Below the pieces are notes generated by a model that saw only the letters and a program-made list of their open reading frames with translations, was not told the origin of the DNA and ran no database searches. 24,649 bases of DNA from a virus: IMG/VR virus record IMGVR_UViG_3300009514_000087, positions 1-24,649 of that record; one strand, given 5' to 3'. The position numbers and the translations under genes are program-made. The stretch's first letter is position 1; each line of letters begins with the position of its first letter. This document shows, piece by piece, positions 15,168-21,837 of this stretch.

Positions 15168-15186
15168 CCAGAGTAGGAGAGTCGCA

Positions 15187-15483
15187 ATGTTTCTTCTAAT
15201 CGCCGCATTGGTTTTGCCTCCAAAGTGCCGTGAACACGCTGAATTGCGTATCTTGCACTGTCGGGAAAAGACGATGGTCGTCTATTGGTCGGTTCCTGGT
15301 GCATTTGATTACATCGAGCTTTTCCCTGCGGATAAATTCCCCAGGTTGTCGATAAAGCAGTATGAAGGTGGCTGGTTGGTTGAATCTGAACGGACTGGCA
15401 TACACTACGTTAAGAAGATCAGAGTCTTACATCCTCGATCCAAAGCGATGGTTCGTTATTTTATCGGAGAAAAATTGGAATGA
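15187..15483 (+). CDS. Unknown small secreted or membrane-tethered protein, 98 aa
   Basis: Start ATG 15187 with AGGAG 7 nt upstream. A frame opening at 15121 runs through the terminator and is rejected. The N-terminus is hydrophobic (MFLLIAALVLPP, then Cys), resembling a short signal or anchor though without the usual basic start. The rest is strand-rich with MVVYWSVPGAFDYIELFP, a Tyr/Gly/Trp segment (YEGGWLVESERTG) and a basic end (RSKAMVRYFIGEK). It looks like a small beta domain. Its stop overlaps the next ATG (ATGA). Function unknown. Confidence 0.7.
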   Translation: MFLLIAALVLPPKCREHAELRILHCREKTMVVYWSVPGAFDYIELFPADKFPRLSIKQYEGGWLVESERTGIHYVKKIRVLHPRSKAMVRYFIGEKLE

Positions 15484-15635
15484 AGTATCTCAAGCAGTTT
15501 TTTGTTTACTGCGGCTTAGTGGTCTTATCCTTTTTGGTCTGGCCTTGGCTGATTGTCGGCATCAGTTTTGTTCAGCCGCTCGTTCAAAACTATGTTGAGT
15601 GGGTCTTCACTTTTGCACGGGGGACTGGAGTATGA
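15480..15635 (+). CDS. Small membrane protein, 51 aa
   Basis: Too short for routine prediction, but the start and stop overlap both neighbours by 4 nt (ATGA on each side), which supports translation by coupling. It begins MKYLKQFFVYCG, followed by one long hydrophobic helix (about residues 8-31, with WPWL in the middle), and ends WVFTFARGTGV. A single-pass membrane protein, N-terminus basic, probably inside. Candidates by size and position are a lysis or envelope accessory peptide; nothing proves it. Confidence 0.6.
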   Translation: MKYLKQFFVYCGLVVLSFLVWPWLIVGISFVQPLVQNYVEWVFTFARGTGV

Positions 15636-15805
15636 GTTGGGGCACATATAGCTTCAAGCGTTGGATGAAAAAACTTTCTGAAGCCGAGAAGATGCTTCTT
15701 GAAGACGAGGATGTCAAAGCCTTGGTTTTCAAAGCCCAACAGGACGCCAACCAAGAAGGCTGGAAAGATGCTCACAATTACGATCCGTTATGGGATAGTG
15801 ACTGA
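15632..15805 (+). CDS. Unknown small acidic protein, 57 aa
   Basis: Start ATG 15632 (ATGA overlap with the upstream stop); an in-frame ATG further upstream at 15599 lies inside the membrane protein gene and is rejected. Charged and helical: RWMKKLSEAEKMLLEDEDVK, then VFKAQQDANQEGWKDAHN, ending YDPLWDSD. Soluble, probably a small dimer or partner protein. The stop shares its last base with the next start (TGATG). Confidence 0.65.
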   Translation: MSWGTYSFKRWMKKLSEAEKMLLEDEDVKALVFKAQQDANQEGWKDAHNYDPLWDSD

Positions 15806-16113
15806 TGTTACAATGGATAAAAAAACAACTCGGATTCTGTAAGGCAGATGATCTAAGTGGAGTGTTGACTTTGGATTGTTGCGATGGTAGCAATTCAGAG
15901 CTTCGCTGGAGGAAACTACGACTTACGCAAGAGAAGCACTCGAACGGATGGGGATCTTGGGAGAGCCCAGGTGTATTGCAGATGTACACTCAATATTATT
16001 GCTCTAAGTGCGACGGAGAGCTTACTCCAGGCCCTAGTGGAGGCGGCACTAACCAAGTATGCGAAAAGTGTAGAATCAATTATGGATGCCTTCCAGATGC
16101 TCTAGAGCGATGA
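15805..16113 (+). CDS. Unknown zinc-knuckle protein, 102 aa
   Basis: Starts MLQWIKKQLGFCK. A Cys-rich segment follows (LTLDCCDGSN), then a Trp/Gly part, then two CxxC knuckles (CSKCDGEL and CEKCRINYGC) about 20 residues apart, as in a small zinc ribbon. Last of four overlapping genes, ending just before a bidirectional terminator. A regulatory or protein-binding role is possible but not shown. Confidence 0.68.
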   Translation: MLQWIKKQLGFCKADDLSGVLTLDCCDGSNSELRWRKLRLTQEKHSNGWGSWESPGVLQMYTQYYCSKCDGELTPGPSGGGTNQVCEKCRINYGCLPDALER

Positions 16114-16127
16114 TCTACTAGTTGTCA

Positions 16128-16162
16128 CGAAAAAAGCCCCGCCATTGGCGGGGCTTTTTTCG
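16128..16162. terminator. Bidirectional intrinsic terminator
   Basis: Perfect 16-bp inverted repeat CGAAAAAAGCCCCGCC / GGCGGGGCTTTTTTCG with an ATT loop. A-tract on one side and T-tract on the other make it work in both directions, serving the plus operon ending at 16113 and the minus gene ending at 16164. Confidence 0.93.
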
Positions 16163-16163
16163 T

Positions 16164-16343
16164 TTACTTGTCACAGCATTTCTTGCATGTACAGTTCGGG
16201 CAGCAGGGTCCGATTTCTGGACACATACACTTTGTGCCGCAATCATCGCAAGCACAGTCGCATGCGGAAGTCGGGCAGCAGTCGCCACAACCTGCCAAAC
16301 CGAGTAACGCACAGCAAGCAATTAGTGAGAATAGCTTATTCAT
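16164..16343 (-). CDS. Tiny cysteine-rich lipoprotein, 59 aa
   Basis: Starts with ATG 16343 after AAAGGAG (7 nt spacing). Residues 1-18 form a signal peptide (MNKLFSLIACCALLGLAG) and LAGC at 16-19 is a lipobox, so Cys19 would be lipidated and anchored to a membrane. The mature part has 41 residues with 15 Cys, in patterns such as CGDCC, CDCACDDC, CMC, CC..C.C and KKCC. This resembles a metallothionein or a disulfide knot. It has its own strong ribosome-binding site and shares the terminator at 16128-16162. Below the usual length cut-off but convincing. A metal-binding or surface-shield function is inference. Confidence 0.75.
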   Translation of the reverse strand: MNKLFSLIACCALLGLAGCGDCCPTSACDCACDDCGTKCMCPEIGPCCPNCTCKKCCDK

Positions 16344-16557
16344 TTAGGGTCTCCTTTCTTCAACTCCTATCTATTATCGGGCCGACATTTTAGATTTTTA
16401 TTCAAGTTTATTAAAGTTTAGGTCATATATAAGTCGTTGTAATAGATAGAGACAAGTATGTTTCCTGTATCTTACACGCAGCGATTATATGTACTTCTTT
16501 TCACTGAACGTTCTGTTCGGAAATCCTATCTATCCATTTCTTTGACGAGGAGGAAAA
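16344..16557 (+). promoter_or_regulatory. AT-rich leader and possible promoter of the sigma-like gene
   Basis: No credible gene in these 214 bases (an ATG at 16458 opens only a poor overlapping frame). The part at 16388-16433 is very AT-rich and includes TTCAAG (16401-16406) and CATATATAAG (16424-16433), which could be a -35/-10 pair (about 19-nt spacing) or a late-type box. The long leader that follows ends with GACGAGGAGGAAAA, an excellent ribosome-binding site, before ATG 16558. Confidence 0.35.
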
Positions 16558-17139
16558 ATGGATTACATTGTAGAGAGGTTTCGTTTAACCGAAACCGAAT
16601 GGGCGAAACTCGACGAGTTATTCGGAGACTTGGCTCATTATCAGGCTTGGCAGCTTCTGAAGAAGAATGTCAAGAACAACCATACCCATGATGTTGAAGA
16701 CATTGCTCAAGAGCTTCGTTTTTCGATCATTCGGGCTGGTTGCTACTATAAGCGTCAGGTGTACCTTGAGGAATGTTTGGCTACAGCTAAGCTTTACGTC
16801 ACGGACCCTGTGGTGCTTCAGTTAGTTACAAGGTTGGACAAATTATGGCAAGAGAGAACTCGCCATGGAGCCAACCGCCAGAGATTTGGAGAGCATCAGG
16901 AACAGTTGCTAGAGAAAGTTATCGAGGAACATGTTCCAGAGCGGATGCGTCCTTCAAAGGATCGACCTTTACAGATCGACAACAAATTTACGACGTACTG
17001 TAAAGCGATCACCTGGAATTGCCAAAAAAGTCTTGGCAAGAAGATTACACGAGAAAAAAGCCTTCGTTCAGGCATGGTAAGTCTTTCAGAGTATGACTAC
17101 CTTGTATCTACAAATGGCGTGATCTCATGTAACAATTAA
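16558..17139 (+). CDS. Candidate phage late sigma factor (gp55-like), 193 aa
   Basis: GGAGG ribosome-binding site 5 nt before the ATG. Residues 27-61 (YQAWQLLKKNVKN, then DVEDIAQELRFSIIRAG) follow the sigma region 2 pattern: helix, kN, then D(V/I)ED(I)xQE, as in T4 gp55 and sigma-70 core-binding helices. A later block (residues 144-180: FTTYCKAITWNCQKSLGKKI, REKSLRSGMVSLSEYD) looks like the downstream basic and VSLSE part of such factors. T4 gp55 is about 185 aa, so length fits. It would direct RNA polymerase to TATAAATA-like late promoters, several of which occur in this window. Alternatives are another helical DNA-binding protein. It directly precedes dnaB. Confidence 0.5.
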   Translation: MDYIVERFRLTETEWAKLDELFGDLAHYQAWQLLKKNVKNNHTHDVEDIAQELRFSIIRAGCYYKRQVYLEECLATAKLYVTDPVVLQLVTRLDKLWQERTRHGANRQRFGEHQEQLLEKVIEEHVPERMRPSKDRPLQIDNKFTTYCKAITWNCQKSLGKKITREKSLRSGMVSLSEYDYLVSTNGVISCNN

Positions 17140-17157
17140 GATTTGTTTCATCCGGAT

Positions 17158-17201
17158 GCTTCCTTCTTCCGATCACTAAATAGGTGAAAGAAGGAGGAAG
17201 C
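17158..17201 (+). promoter_or_regulatory. Hairpin hiding the dnaB ribosome-binding site
   Basis: GCTTCCTTCTTC (17158-17169) pairs with GAAGGAGGAAGC (17190-17201): 12 bp with one G-U, loop of 20 nt, ending directly at ATG 17202. The Shine-Dalgarno AAGGAGG (17191-17197) is wholly inside the stem. The palindrome CATCCGGATG (17149-17158) abuts it. Confidence 0.6.
17175..17183 (+). promoter_or_regulatory. Possible late promoter inside the hairpin loop
   Basis: ACTAAATAG sits in the loop of the dnaB leader hairpin, 18 nt before the ATG. It resembles TATAAATA but weakly (6 of 8). A start of transcription 7-10 nt downstream would remove the 5' arm and free the ribosome-binding site. Confidence 0.3.
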
Positions 17202-18686
17202 ATGTTGGATGAAAGAGACAAAGAGTTCGCCAAGGGTTTAGTTAGCCCAGATGCCCCGGTCGAACATCAGTATGGGTTCTATTTTGATACGCAGCAGAAG
17301 ATACTCTCTACGCTTCTACAAGACCCGTACTTTACGCTTCAAGCGATAACTCTAGTGAAGCCTATCTATTTCTCGGATAAGGCACACCAGCGTATCTGTA
17401 GGATTCTTTTCAAACACTACACGAAATACAAAGAACTACCTACCAAGAATATCATCGAAGAAGAACTTCAAAGAGAGCTAGAGGATAATCCGGCACTTCA
17501 TTATTTCCTTGATGAGCTTGATGCTGTCGTTTTAGCTTTCGAGCCTGGGCCGAATGCTCGTGAGTATCTGCTTGATCGAATCACTGAATTCGCCAAGCAG
17601 CAAGCCCTAAGGATGGCATTTGCTAATTCGCTGCCGCTTCTGAAAAGCAATAGCGAGAATAAGTGGGCGGAGATCGAAGCGTTGATGCGAGAGGCATTGA
17701 CGGTCGAGCGTAATCTAGATATTGGCCACAACTATTTCCAAGGAGTTGATCTTCGCTTCGAAGAGATCAAAAGAGAACAAGAACGGAAAGAACGATTTAG
17801 AACGGGTTTCCCAAGTATCGATGAAGAACTCGAAGGCGGATTGAGTCGTGGTGAAATCGGCAGTTTTGCTGGTATGTCGGGTGCTGGAAAAAGTGTAGCC
17901 CTGGCAAATGTAGCTTATCAGAATATGAACGATGGTAAGCAAGTGCTCTACATCTCGTTGGAGATGAACGAATGTAAGATCGGTCGTCGTCTTGATGCTT
18001 TGGTAAGCAAGGTTCCATTTGCGGAGATGGTCCCCGAAGAAGAGAGCGTTCGTAGTGCTTTGCAAGAGTTATCTGATGAGCTTAAAAGTGACAATCGATG
18101 CATGATTAAGCAATTCCCGGCCAGTTCGGCTGATGTTTCAACAGTTCGTGCTTACCTTGCACAATTGGCCTTGTATGGCTTCAAACCTGATTTGCTGATC
18201 GTGGATTACATCGGAGAGATGCGGGATTATGTGAATATTCCAACCCACGAGAGTCGTGAAAGGCTCACAAAAGAGTTACGCGGGTTAGCCACAGAGTTGG
18301 ATATTTGTGTATTCACTGCTATGCAGATTAACCGGGGTGGTAGGGAAGCTATCGAAAAGCAAGGCTTCATCGATGATGCTAACCTTGCGGACTCAGCCGG
18401 CCAGAAACGTCCACTGGATGCCTTATGGATTCTTTCTCAAACAGAACAAGAGTCTAAAGCAGGGGTTGGAGTCATCTTTGTGGACAAACATCGTAATGCT
18501 AAGAGCCGATATCGAATTTTTTATCGTGTTGACGCAGGCACTTTGTCGATGAATGAAATAAGCCAAGATACTTATCGCATGAGACTCTCCGAGAAAAGGG
18601 AAGAGATTGTCGAAAGTGTCGAAATTGATGCTTTACGTGATGATAATGAAAGATTCAATCCAAATAGAAGTAAGGGTAGGAAGTAA
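17202..18686 (+). CDS. dnaB: DnaB-type replicative DNA helicase
   Basis: 494 residues from ATG 17202 (an upstream GTG frame start at 17184 lies inside the ribosome-binding site and is rejected). Residues 1-140: helical N-terminal domain that in DnaB contacts primase. RecA-like core: FRTGFPSIDEELEGGLSRGE at 199-218; Walker A GMSGAGKS at 224-231; ISLEMN with catalytic Glu254; Walker B LLIVDYIGEM with Asp335; QINR at 375-378; KHRNAKS at 429-435, the arginine-finger region. The C-terminal tail is acidic then basic (FNPNRSKGRK). It unwinds the phage replication fork as a hexamer. Length matches family members (about 450-500 aa). It ends with TAATG, sharing one base with the next gene. Translation may be controlled by the leader hairpin. 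Confidence 0.92.
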   Translation: MLDERDKEFAKGLVSPDAPVEHQYGFYFDTQQKILSTLLQDPYFTLQAITLVKPIYFSDKAHQRICRILFKHYTKYKELPTKNIIEEELQRELEDNPALHYFLDELDAVVLAFEPGPNAREYLLDRITEFAKQQALRMAFANSLPLLKSNSENKWAEIEALMREALTVERNLDIGHNYFQGVDLRFEEIKREQERKERFRTGFPSIDEELEGGLSRGEIGSFAGMSGAGKSVALANVAYQNMNDGKQVLYISLEMNECKIGRRLDALVSKVPFAEMVPEEESVRSALQELSDELKSDNRCMIKQFPASSADVSTVRAYLAQLALYGFKPDLLIVDYIGEMRDYVNIPTHESRERLTKELRGLATELDICVFTAMQINRGGREAIEKQGFIDDANLADSAGQKRPLDALWILSQTEQESKAGVGVIFVDKHRNAKSRYRIFYRVDAGTLSMNEISQDTYRMRLSEKREEIVESVEIDALRDDNERFNPNRSKGRK

Positions 18687-19180
18687 TGTCTAAGACAATC
18701 AAAGTTCTCGGTGAAGATGTTATGCTTGATTCTGATCTCTTGGAGATCAATGAGGTGAATCTCAATGACTTCTTCAGTACATTCGCTAGTAAGTACAGCT
18801 ATTACAATCAAAAGTGGGCCGAAGCTCAATATGTTTGCCATAAGGCCGAAGACTTACACGAGATTGCTTATGCTAAGACTTTCAAGCAGTACAAAGACGA
18901 CGGCGGCAGTGACAAATATGCTGAAGCCAAAGCAAAAGCCCACCCCGAAGTTATTGATGCCAAATCGAAGGTTCGTGCCGCCAAGATGAATACGCAAATG
19001 CTCTGGGTCTACATTCGATCCCTCGATAAAGCCCATGAGAATGCATTGAATCTAGGTTACAACATTCGAAAGGAAATCGAAAAATTGTTCCCGCAGGAAA
19101 TCAAGGGCACTCAAGTGAACCAAAAAAAGCAGCTTGAGACCGAATTTGATAACTTCCTCGCGGATAGCGAAAATGATTGA
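18686..19180 (+). CDS. UvsY-like recombination mediator candidate, 164 aa
   Basis: All-helical and Lys/Glu-rich. Two parts resemble T4 UvsY as I recall it: an N-terminal helix with a KW pair (KYSYYNQKWAEAQYVCHKAE) and a C-terminal block AKMNTQMLWVYIRSLDKAHE-type followed by NALNLGYNIRKEI, comparable to UvsY TSLQYWGILLDFCSGALDAI plus KSRGFAIKHI. UvsY loads the UvsX recombinase onto single strands. Placement after dnaB fits a replication/recombination set. No UvsX is seen in the window. It could equally be another small phage helical protein (for example a helicase loader). Starts with the shared TAATG. Confidence 0.4.
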   Translation: MSKTIKVLGEDVMLDSDLLEINEVNLNDFFSTFASKYSYYNQKWAEAQYVCHKAEDLHEIAYAKTFKQYKDDGGSDKYAEAKAKAHPEVIDAKSKVRAAKMNTQMLWVYIRSLDKAHENALNLGYNIRKEIEKLFPQEIKGTQVNQKKQLETEFDNFLADSEND

Positions 19181-19760
19181 TCCTACGGATATTACTGACT
19201 TCGATTTGTCAGTTGGAGAACTCGAAGAACGGATTCTCTTTTGGGTTCTGGCCGCAGGAAAAAATGGTAAACAAGCTGCGGCCAGCCTTGAGCGTCTTTG
19301 CCGTATGATTTGTCCAGATCGTAGTGAATGGGAGAGGTCTCCTTTTGCCGTGATCGGCTGGAGAGTGAGGAGAGGGCCGCCAAAGCTTTCTGAGTGGCTT
19401 CAGTCGGCTGGAATTGGGTGCTTCAACCTGAAAGCCGAATACATCATTGATCTTATTCATTCTGGGATCAACCTCCAGACTTGTACCGTAGATGATCTCC
19501 AATCTATCAAGGGTATTGGGCCAAAATCGGCTCGATGTTTCTTAATACATAGTCGGCCCAACCAACGGCTGGCCGGATTGGATCGACATCTCTTGCATTT
19601 CATGCGAGACCGGGGCTACGTTGTGCCTAAGCAAACGCCCCAGTCAAACAAGAAATACAAAGAGATCGAAGCCTTAGCTTTAGAGGTGGCTGACAATCTC
19701 GGTCTGACGCCAGCCGAATTTGACCTCGGTGTATGGAGAAAGTATTCAGGCAATGAATGA
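19173..19760 (+). CDS. HhH-GPD DNA glycosylase/AP lyase
   Basis: 195 residues from ATG 19173, overlapping the previous stop by 8 nt (ATGATTGA). The helix-hairpin-helix is at 109-124 (LQSIKGIGPKSARCFL) with Lys118, and the catalytic Asp is in LDRHLLHF (Asp137), the pair that makes bifunctional glycosylase/lyases of the endonuclease III/OGG class. The N-terminal helices (ELEERILFWVLAAGKNGKQA) and the segment FAVIGWRVRRGPPKLSEWLQ fit the rest of the fold. No 4Fe-4S cluster Cys set follows. Substrate unknown: oxidised or deaminated bases, or a modified base used by phage or host. A repair or anti-restriction role is inferred. Confidence 0.78.
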   Translation: MIDPTDITDFDLSVGELEERILFWVLAAGKNGKQAAASLERLCRMICPDRSEWERSPFAVIGWRVRRGPPKLSEWLQSAGIGCFNLKAEYIIDLIHSGINLQTCTVDDLQSIKGIGPKSARCFLIHSRPNQRLAGLDRHLLHFMRDRGYVVPKQTPQSNKKYKEIEALALEVADNLGLTPAEFDLGVWRKYSGNE

Positions 19761-20586
19761 GCACAATTCGAATCGTAAAATTACGCCTCTCGTTAGAACC
19801 TTTTTTTTCGTTTTCTTTCTAACGACGACCTTCGGGTATGCATTCTTAATGGGTTTAGCGTTCTTTTCTGCTTTTAAGACTGAACGTGATCCATTTGAAT
19901 CCTTTGATTACGGCCAAATCCCCCAAATGGAGCTTCGTTTGCCTCCCGACGTGGAGAATGAATATCCTATTTACAATTACGATATCTCAAAGAGATGTCT
20001 TTCTGCGAGTTGTCGGCTGACTACGGATAGAAGTATTGGCAGCGGCACAGTTTTCAATATCGATGATGAATATGTTTGGATTCTCTCGGCTGGGCATGTC
20101 GTAGAAGGTTCAACTGTAGTTCTGGCGGAATTTTGGCGATCTGGTTCGCCTAGTTTTTTTATGAATGCCGAAGTGGTTTGGTATATGTTACATCCAAGCC
20201 CTTGTGAAGATTTGTCTATTCTTCGAGTGTTGAAAAGTAAGTTTTCCGAACTAGGCCAACCGCTCCCGTATGTAATGCCTTTAGCTTCACCTAAATTCAA
20301 AATCAGAGTTGATACACGAGTGATGTCAATGGGTTGTGAGCAGGGGTATTCGCCCACGATGATCATTGGTTTTGTCAAGCGTGTAGATGAGAATATTTTT
20401 TACATGGTTCCAGACACGATGTACGGTCGCAGCGGATCGGCAGTGCTTGATGAAACAGGCACTCGAATTATTGGCGTTGTAGTTCGGAGAGATGGGATTT
20501 GTGTTAACTTGAACTGCATTTATAGACTAACAGGATGGAACAAGAGTTACTCTGATAAAGAAAAAGAAGGAGTACCGAATGGATAG
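19753..20586 (+). CDS. Membrane-anchored trypsin-like serine protease
   Basis: 277 residues from ATG 19753, overlapping the glycosylase stop by 8 nt (ATGAATGA). One membrane segment (about 16-40: FFFVFFLTTTFGYAFLMGLA) follows a short basic N-terminus, so the protease domain would be outside the cytoplasm. Catalytic triad: SAGHVV with His115, CEDLSILRV with Asp153, YGRSGSAVLD with Ser227. Chymotrypsin/DegP-type fold without a PDZ domain. Six Cys in the outer part could form disulfides. Target unknown: host envelope proteins, virion maturation or a defence factor. Such an enzyme in the middle of replication and nucleotide genes is unusual for a phage. Confidence 0.82.
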   Translation: MNEHNSNRKITPLVRTFFFVFFLTTTFGYAFLMGLAFFSAFKTERDPFESFDYGQIPQMELRLPPDVENEYPIYNYDISKRCLSASCRLTTDRSIGSGTVFNIDDEYVWILSAGHVVEGSTVVLAEFWRSGSPSFFMNAEVVWYMLHPSPCEDLSILRVLKSKFSELGQPLPYVMPLASPKFKIRVDTRVMSMGCEQGYSPTMIIGFVKRVDENIFYMVPDTMYGRSGSAVLDETGTRIIGVVVRRDGICVNLNCIYRLTGWNKSYSDKEKEGVPNG

Positions 20587-20782
20587 TAGCACCCCACTAA
20601 AAGGGCTTTTGGTCTTTTATATTGACGTTGGCAATTTGCCTCCTGAAAAGAGCCACGCTCATCTCGAAGACCAGAAACACAGGCAAGAGCCTGCCCTGGC
20701 TCGGCTCCCCGAAGGCTGGGACACTGTTTGGATCGCACAGAGGAATGTTCCTAGTCGCATTGAAACAATTAAGTTTGACTAA
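20579..20782 (+). CDS. Unknown small protein, 67 aa
   Basis: Not recognised. ATG 20579 overlaps the protease stop by 8 nt (ATGGATAG) and has AAGGAG 6-7 nt upstream. Begins MDSSTPLKGLLVFYIDVGNLPP; a charged middle (HAHLEDQKHRQEPALARLPE) and a C-terminal strand (WDTVWIAQRNVPSRIETIKF) make a small mixed domain. Soluble, no Cys. Co-translated with the protease. Confidence 0.65.
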   Translation: MDSSTPLKGLLVFYIDVGNLPPEKSHAHLEDQKHRQEPALARLPEGWDTVWIAQRNVPSRIETIKFD

Positions 20783-20790
20783 GGAGCATT

Positions 20791-21279
20791 ATGCAAGAAT
20801 ACGTTTTAACCTATGCCGTAGGTACACAAGAAGATGCCGTTCTTTTGGTTTTGAAGGACCGACCCAAATGGCAAGCAGGCAGATTGAATTTACCTGGAGG
20901 CAAACTAGAGGGGAATGAAGACCCTCTGGCCGCAGCCAATAGAGAACTGGTAGAAGAAGCCGGATTGCCTATTGTTGCAAGAACAGCCAAGAAGATGGGC
21001 GTCATCTTAGGTACACAGTGTGTTGTGCATTGTGTGCGTGGTAATGTTGCGGCAATGACCATCAATCCTCGTGAGGGCGAGACAGAGCAGGTTGAGTGGT
21101 TTCATTGGAATGACGCTCTGAATGATAGGAGGCTAATGCCTAACCTAAGAGTCATTTTGCCCTTGATGCGTTCTGGTGTTTCTGGGTGGGAAATATCTGA
21201 TGATTATCAAACACGAAAACGAACAAAGGAATGGCATTCTGTGAGCATGTCTATTCCTGATGAGAAGTTCTTTGAATAG
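20791..21279 (+). CDS. Nudix hydrolase
   Basis: 162 residues with AAGGAG before the ATG. The Nudix box is complete at 37-59: G37, E43, R51-E52-L53, E55-E56, G58-L59 (GX5EX7REUXEEXGU). LNLPGG precedes it as in canonical members, and YAVGTQEDAVLLVLKDRPKW at 8-27 is the first strand pair. Members cleave a nucleoside diphosphate linked to X, such as oxidised nucleotides, NAD- or sugar-nucleotides, or mRNA caps. Substrate not inferable. Phages use such enzymes for nucleotide cleaning or sugar-nucleotide metabolism. Confidence 0.88.
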   Translation: MQEYVLTYAVGTQEDAVLLVLKDRPKWQAGRLNLPGGKLEGNEDPLAAANRELVEEAGLPIVARTAKKMGVILGTQCVVHCVRGNVAAMTINPREGETEQVEWFHWNDALNDRRLMPNLRVILPLMRSGVSGWEISDDYQTRKRTKEWHSVSMSIPDEKFFE

Positions 21280-21287
21280 GAGAGGCC

Positions 21288-21836
21288 ATGTCTTTTGATC
21301 GAATACTCGCCAAAAAAGACCTTACTACTAACGTCACTCATGATTTAGTTTTGGAACGCTTAGTGAATGCTGCCACGGTATGTGATTGGAGTTTCGATAA
21401 TGCCTTAGGTAAGACATTCAAAGAAAAATTTCCGAGTCTTTACGTTAAGTTGATTGAACTTACGAATGTAGTCGTAGCTAAGAGCGGGCAAGGATTTTTC
21501 TGTATTGTTGTCTCGCCCCTAGTTTTGAACATCATAGAGGAATCAGGGCAACTTGAGTATTCTTGTGACCATTTCCCTATCGGTTACAACGAAGTTTATC
21601 CCGTTGGGGTGCTTTCTCGCCGTTGGCGTGTTTATTGCGATCCCCTCTTAGGTTCGACCTCCAAAGAAGAAGTCGTTGAGGATTCTAAGAAGGAGAGCTT
21701 CGGCTTTCCAGAGTCGTTTAACCTTAAGGGTATGATGGAAAGCTCTGGGTGGGTTTTATTGTGCCCGGCTCCAGTAGCTGCTCAAGATGATTTTAAGGCG
21801 AATGCAAAAATGAACATCTGTGGTCTTTTTAGGTAA
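21288..21836 (+). CDS. Capsid-fold-like orphan protein, 182 aa (possible)
   Basis: AGGAG ribosome-binding site 5-6 nt before ATG 21288. Residues 66-121 (SGQGFFCIVVSPLVLNIIEE, then NEVYPVGVLSRRWRVYCDPL) resemble the C-terminal part of T4 gp23-type major capsid proteins, which reads (from memory) GMGNWILMS... GTLNGRMQVFADPY. The later GWVLLCPAPVA matches their closing strand. No phage capsid gene is nearby and the protein is too short for a whole capsid, so it may be a domain paralogue, a decoration or scaffold part, or a coincidental pattern. Several Cys, unlike most virion proteins here. Confidence 0.5.
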   Translation: MSFDRILAKKDLTTNVTHDLVLERLVNAATVCDWSFDNALGKTFKEKFPSLYVKLIELTNVVVAKSGQGFFCIVVSPLVLNIIEESGQLEYSCDHFPIGYNEVYPVGVLSRRWRVYCDPLLGSTSKEEVVEDSKKESFGFPESFNLKGMMESSGWVLLCPAPVAAQDDFKANAKMNICGLFR

Positions 21837-21837
21837 T

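Noticed and set aside
15121-15186. N-terminal extension of the gene at 15187 back to 15121
   Set aside because: It would run through a perfect terminator hairpin and its start is TTG without a ribosome-binding site.
16458-16691. Frame starting at ATG 16458 before the sigma-like gene
   Set aside because: No ribosome-binding site, overlaps 16558-16691 in another frame, and gives an unnatural Arg/Ser-rich protein.
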